Positions 63,240 to 64,000 of a stretch of 64,000 nucleotides of DNA are shown piece after piece. The stretch covers positions 62,001-126,000 of the forward strand of contig CAUZLF010000749.1 of NCBI GenBank assembly GCA_963580285.1, read 5' to 3'. The notes beneath the pieces are model-generated. The model was given only the letters and a program-made list of their open reading frames with translations. It was not told the DNA's origin and did no database searches. Origin of the DNA: Lucinisca nassula. Its lineage: Eukaryota; Mollusca; Bivalvia; Lucinida; Lucinidae. Made by a program: the position numbers and the translations under genes. Each line of letters starts with the position of its first letter. The stretch's first letter is position 1.

Positions 63240-63840
63240 ATTCAAGAATTTTGAACAAGAGGGCCATGATGGCCCTGGATCGCTCACCTGATCCATAGAG
63301 TAACAAGTGGGCCCCGGGGAGGGCCATTATTGACCCCAGGGCTATAATGTGCATAATGTTGAGGGAGGTCTAAAAAGGTTAAGCTTCATACCAAATATCA
63401 ACAAAGGCTATAATTTGAACAATCTTGGCAAAGGTCCACTAGATGAAGCTTCACACCAAATATCAAAGATCTGGGCCTTGCTGTTTCAGAGAAGAAGATT
63501 TTCAAAGATTATCTCTATATAAGTCTATGTAAACCCAAAGGTCCCCGGGGCGAAGGCATTTGTGGCCCGAGGGCTATAATTTGAACAATCTTGGTAGAGG
63601 TCCACTAAATGAAGCTCCATACCAAATATCAAAGAATGGGCCTTGCTGTTTCAGAGAAGATTTTCAAAGATTATCTCTAAATAAGTCTATGTAAAACCAA
63701 AGGGTCTCGGGGCGGGGGCATTTTCGGCCACAGAGCTATAATTTGAACAATCTTGATAGAGGTCCACTAGATGAAATTTCACACCAAATATCAAAGACCA
63801 AGGCCTTGTGGTTTCACAGAAATTTTTTTTAAAATACCGT
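63240..63840 (-). mobile_element. HINE-like 165-bp array (family H relative), reverse orientation
   Basis: Starts with the hairpin AGGGCCATGATGGCCCT (63258-63275) and ATCGCTCACCTGATCC. Units with ACCAAATATCAAAGA, CTGTTTCAGAGAAGA and CTATAATTTGAACAATCTTGG recur at 63410, 63566 and 63738. Confidence 0.75.
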
Positions 63841-64000
63841 ATTCGGGTGTGTATTACCGGCATTTGCGTACTACCCTCACCCCCCCTTTTTTGCCAAAAT
63901 CTGGGGGAAAACTGTTATTCTGTTGTATTACCCGCATGGAACATTTGCTGAAATTTTGGTGGCTGCGTAAGTGAGAAAAAGTAAGAATTTGGCCAGTTTT
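63841..64000. other. Unassigned window end
   Basis: ATACCGTATTCGGGTGTGTATTACCGG.. may be the end of another element continuing past the window. No gene. Confidence 0.3.

Overview
This is a eukaryotic, repeat-dominated, AT-rich window, most probably from a bivalve mollusc. The inference rests on repeat families I associate with bivalve genomes: HINE/pearl-like tandem elements with GGAC microsatellites, tRNA-headed SINEs, CR1/jockey-like LINEs with FADD-box RTs, and hairpin MITEs. I cannot name the species. There are no bacterial operons, RBSs, CRISPR arrays or rRNA genes. Nearly all ORFs are degenerate transposon coding or chance reading frames.

Host coding sequence is sparse. A first exon on the minus strand (20819-21009) encodes a signal peptide followed by the start of an integrin alpha beta-propeller, with a TATA box upstream and a GTAAGT splice donor. 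A terminal exon on the minus strand (62524-62768) resembles the end of a sorting-nexin C-terminal (Nexin_C) domain. A possible small first exon lies at 3472-3708 behind a TATA motif and starts with a PCNA-box-like peptide. The rest of each gene lies in long introns or outside the window.

Layout. 0.3-3 kb: diverged tandem arrays. 3.1-6.4 kb: candidate promoter and ORF, MITEs, hairpins. 6.4-10 kb: a 3.5 kb inverted dimer of a tandem-repeat element, with a 1.53 kb hAT-like element inside one arm. 10-20.6 kb: SINEs, TTAA and TA MITEs and hairpin elements, many nested. 20.8-21.1 kb: integrin exon and promoter. 21.3-25.9 kb: two CR1-like LINE pieces, one split cleanly by a TTAA transposon, the other sitting inside a hAT-like element that itself sits in a SINE-like repeat. 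25.9-31.5 kb: an unusual non-LTR retroelement (minus strand) whose gag-like ORF1 is preceded by an RNase H1-type module (hybrid-binding domain plus catalytic domain). Its 5' part is tandemly duplicated (period 1156 bp) and its RT palm is deleted. 31.7-33.5 kb: two inward-facing LTRs forming an 899-bp-arm palindrome around a tRNA-Lys-type primer-binding site. 33.5-36 kb: two more LINE fragments. 36-45.7 kb: foldback, pogo-like, SINE and LINE fragments. 45.7-48.4 kb: HINE-like 165-bp array with an inserted copy of the 6.4-10 kb element. 48.4-57.6 kb: MITEs, a 173-bp array and a LINE tail. 58.3-62.2 kb: a 124-bp array dense in AGGTCA nuclear-receptor half-sites, interrupted by an array of palindromes. 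62.2-64 kb: MITEs, the nexin-like exon, another 165-bp array.

The insertion history can be read in several places because target-site duplications are exact: SINE-A copies with 11-15 bp TSDs, two of them inserted successively at the same target, and a TTAA element whose removal restores a LINE reading frame. The best candidates for something new are the RNase H1-gag retroelement, the inverted LTR pair with an embedded PBS, and the hairpin families whose arms co-vary.
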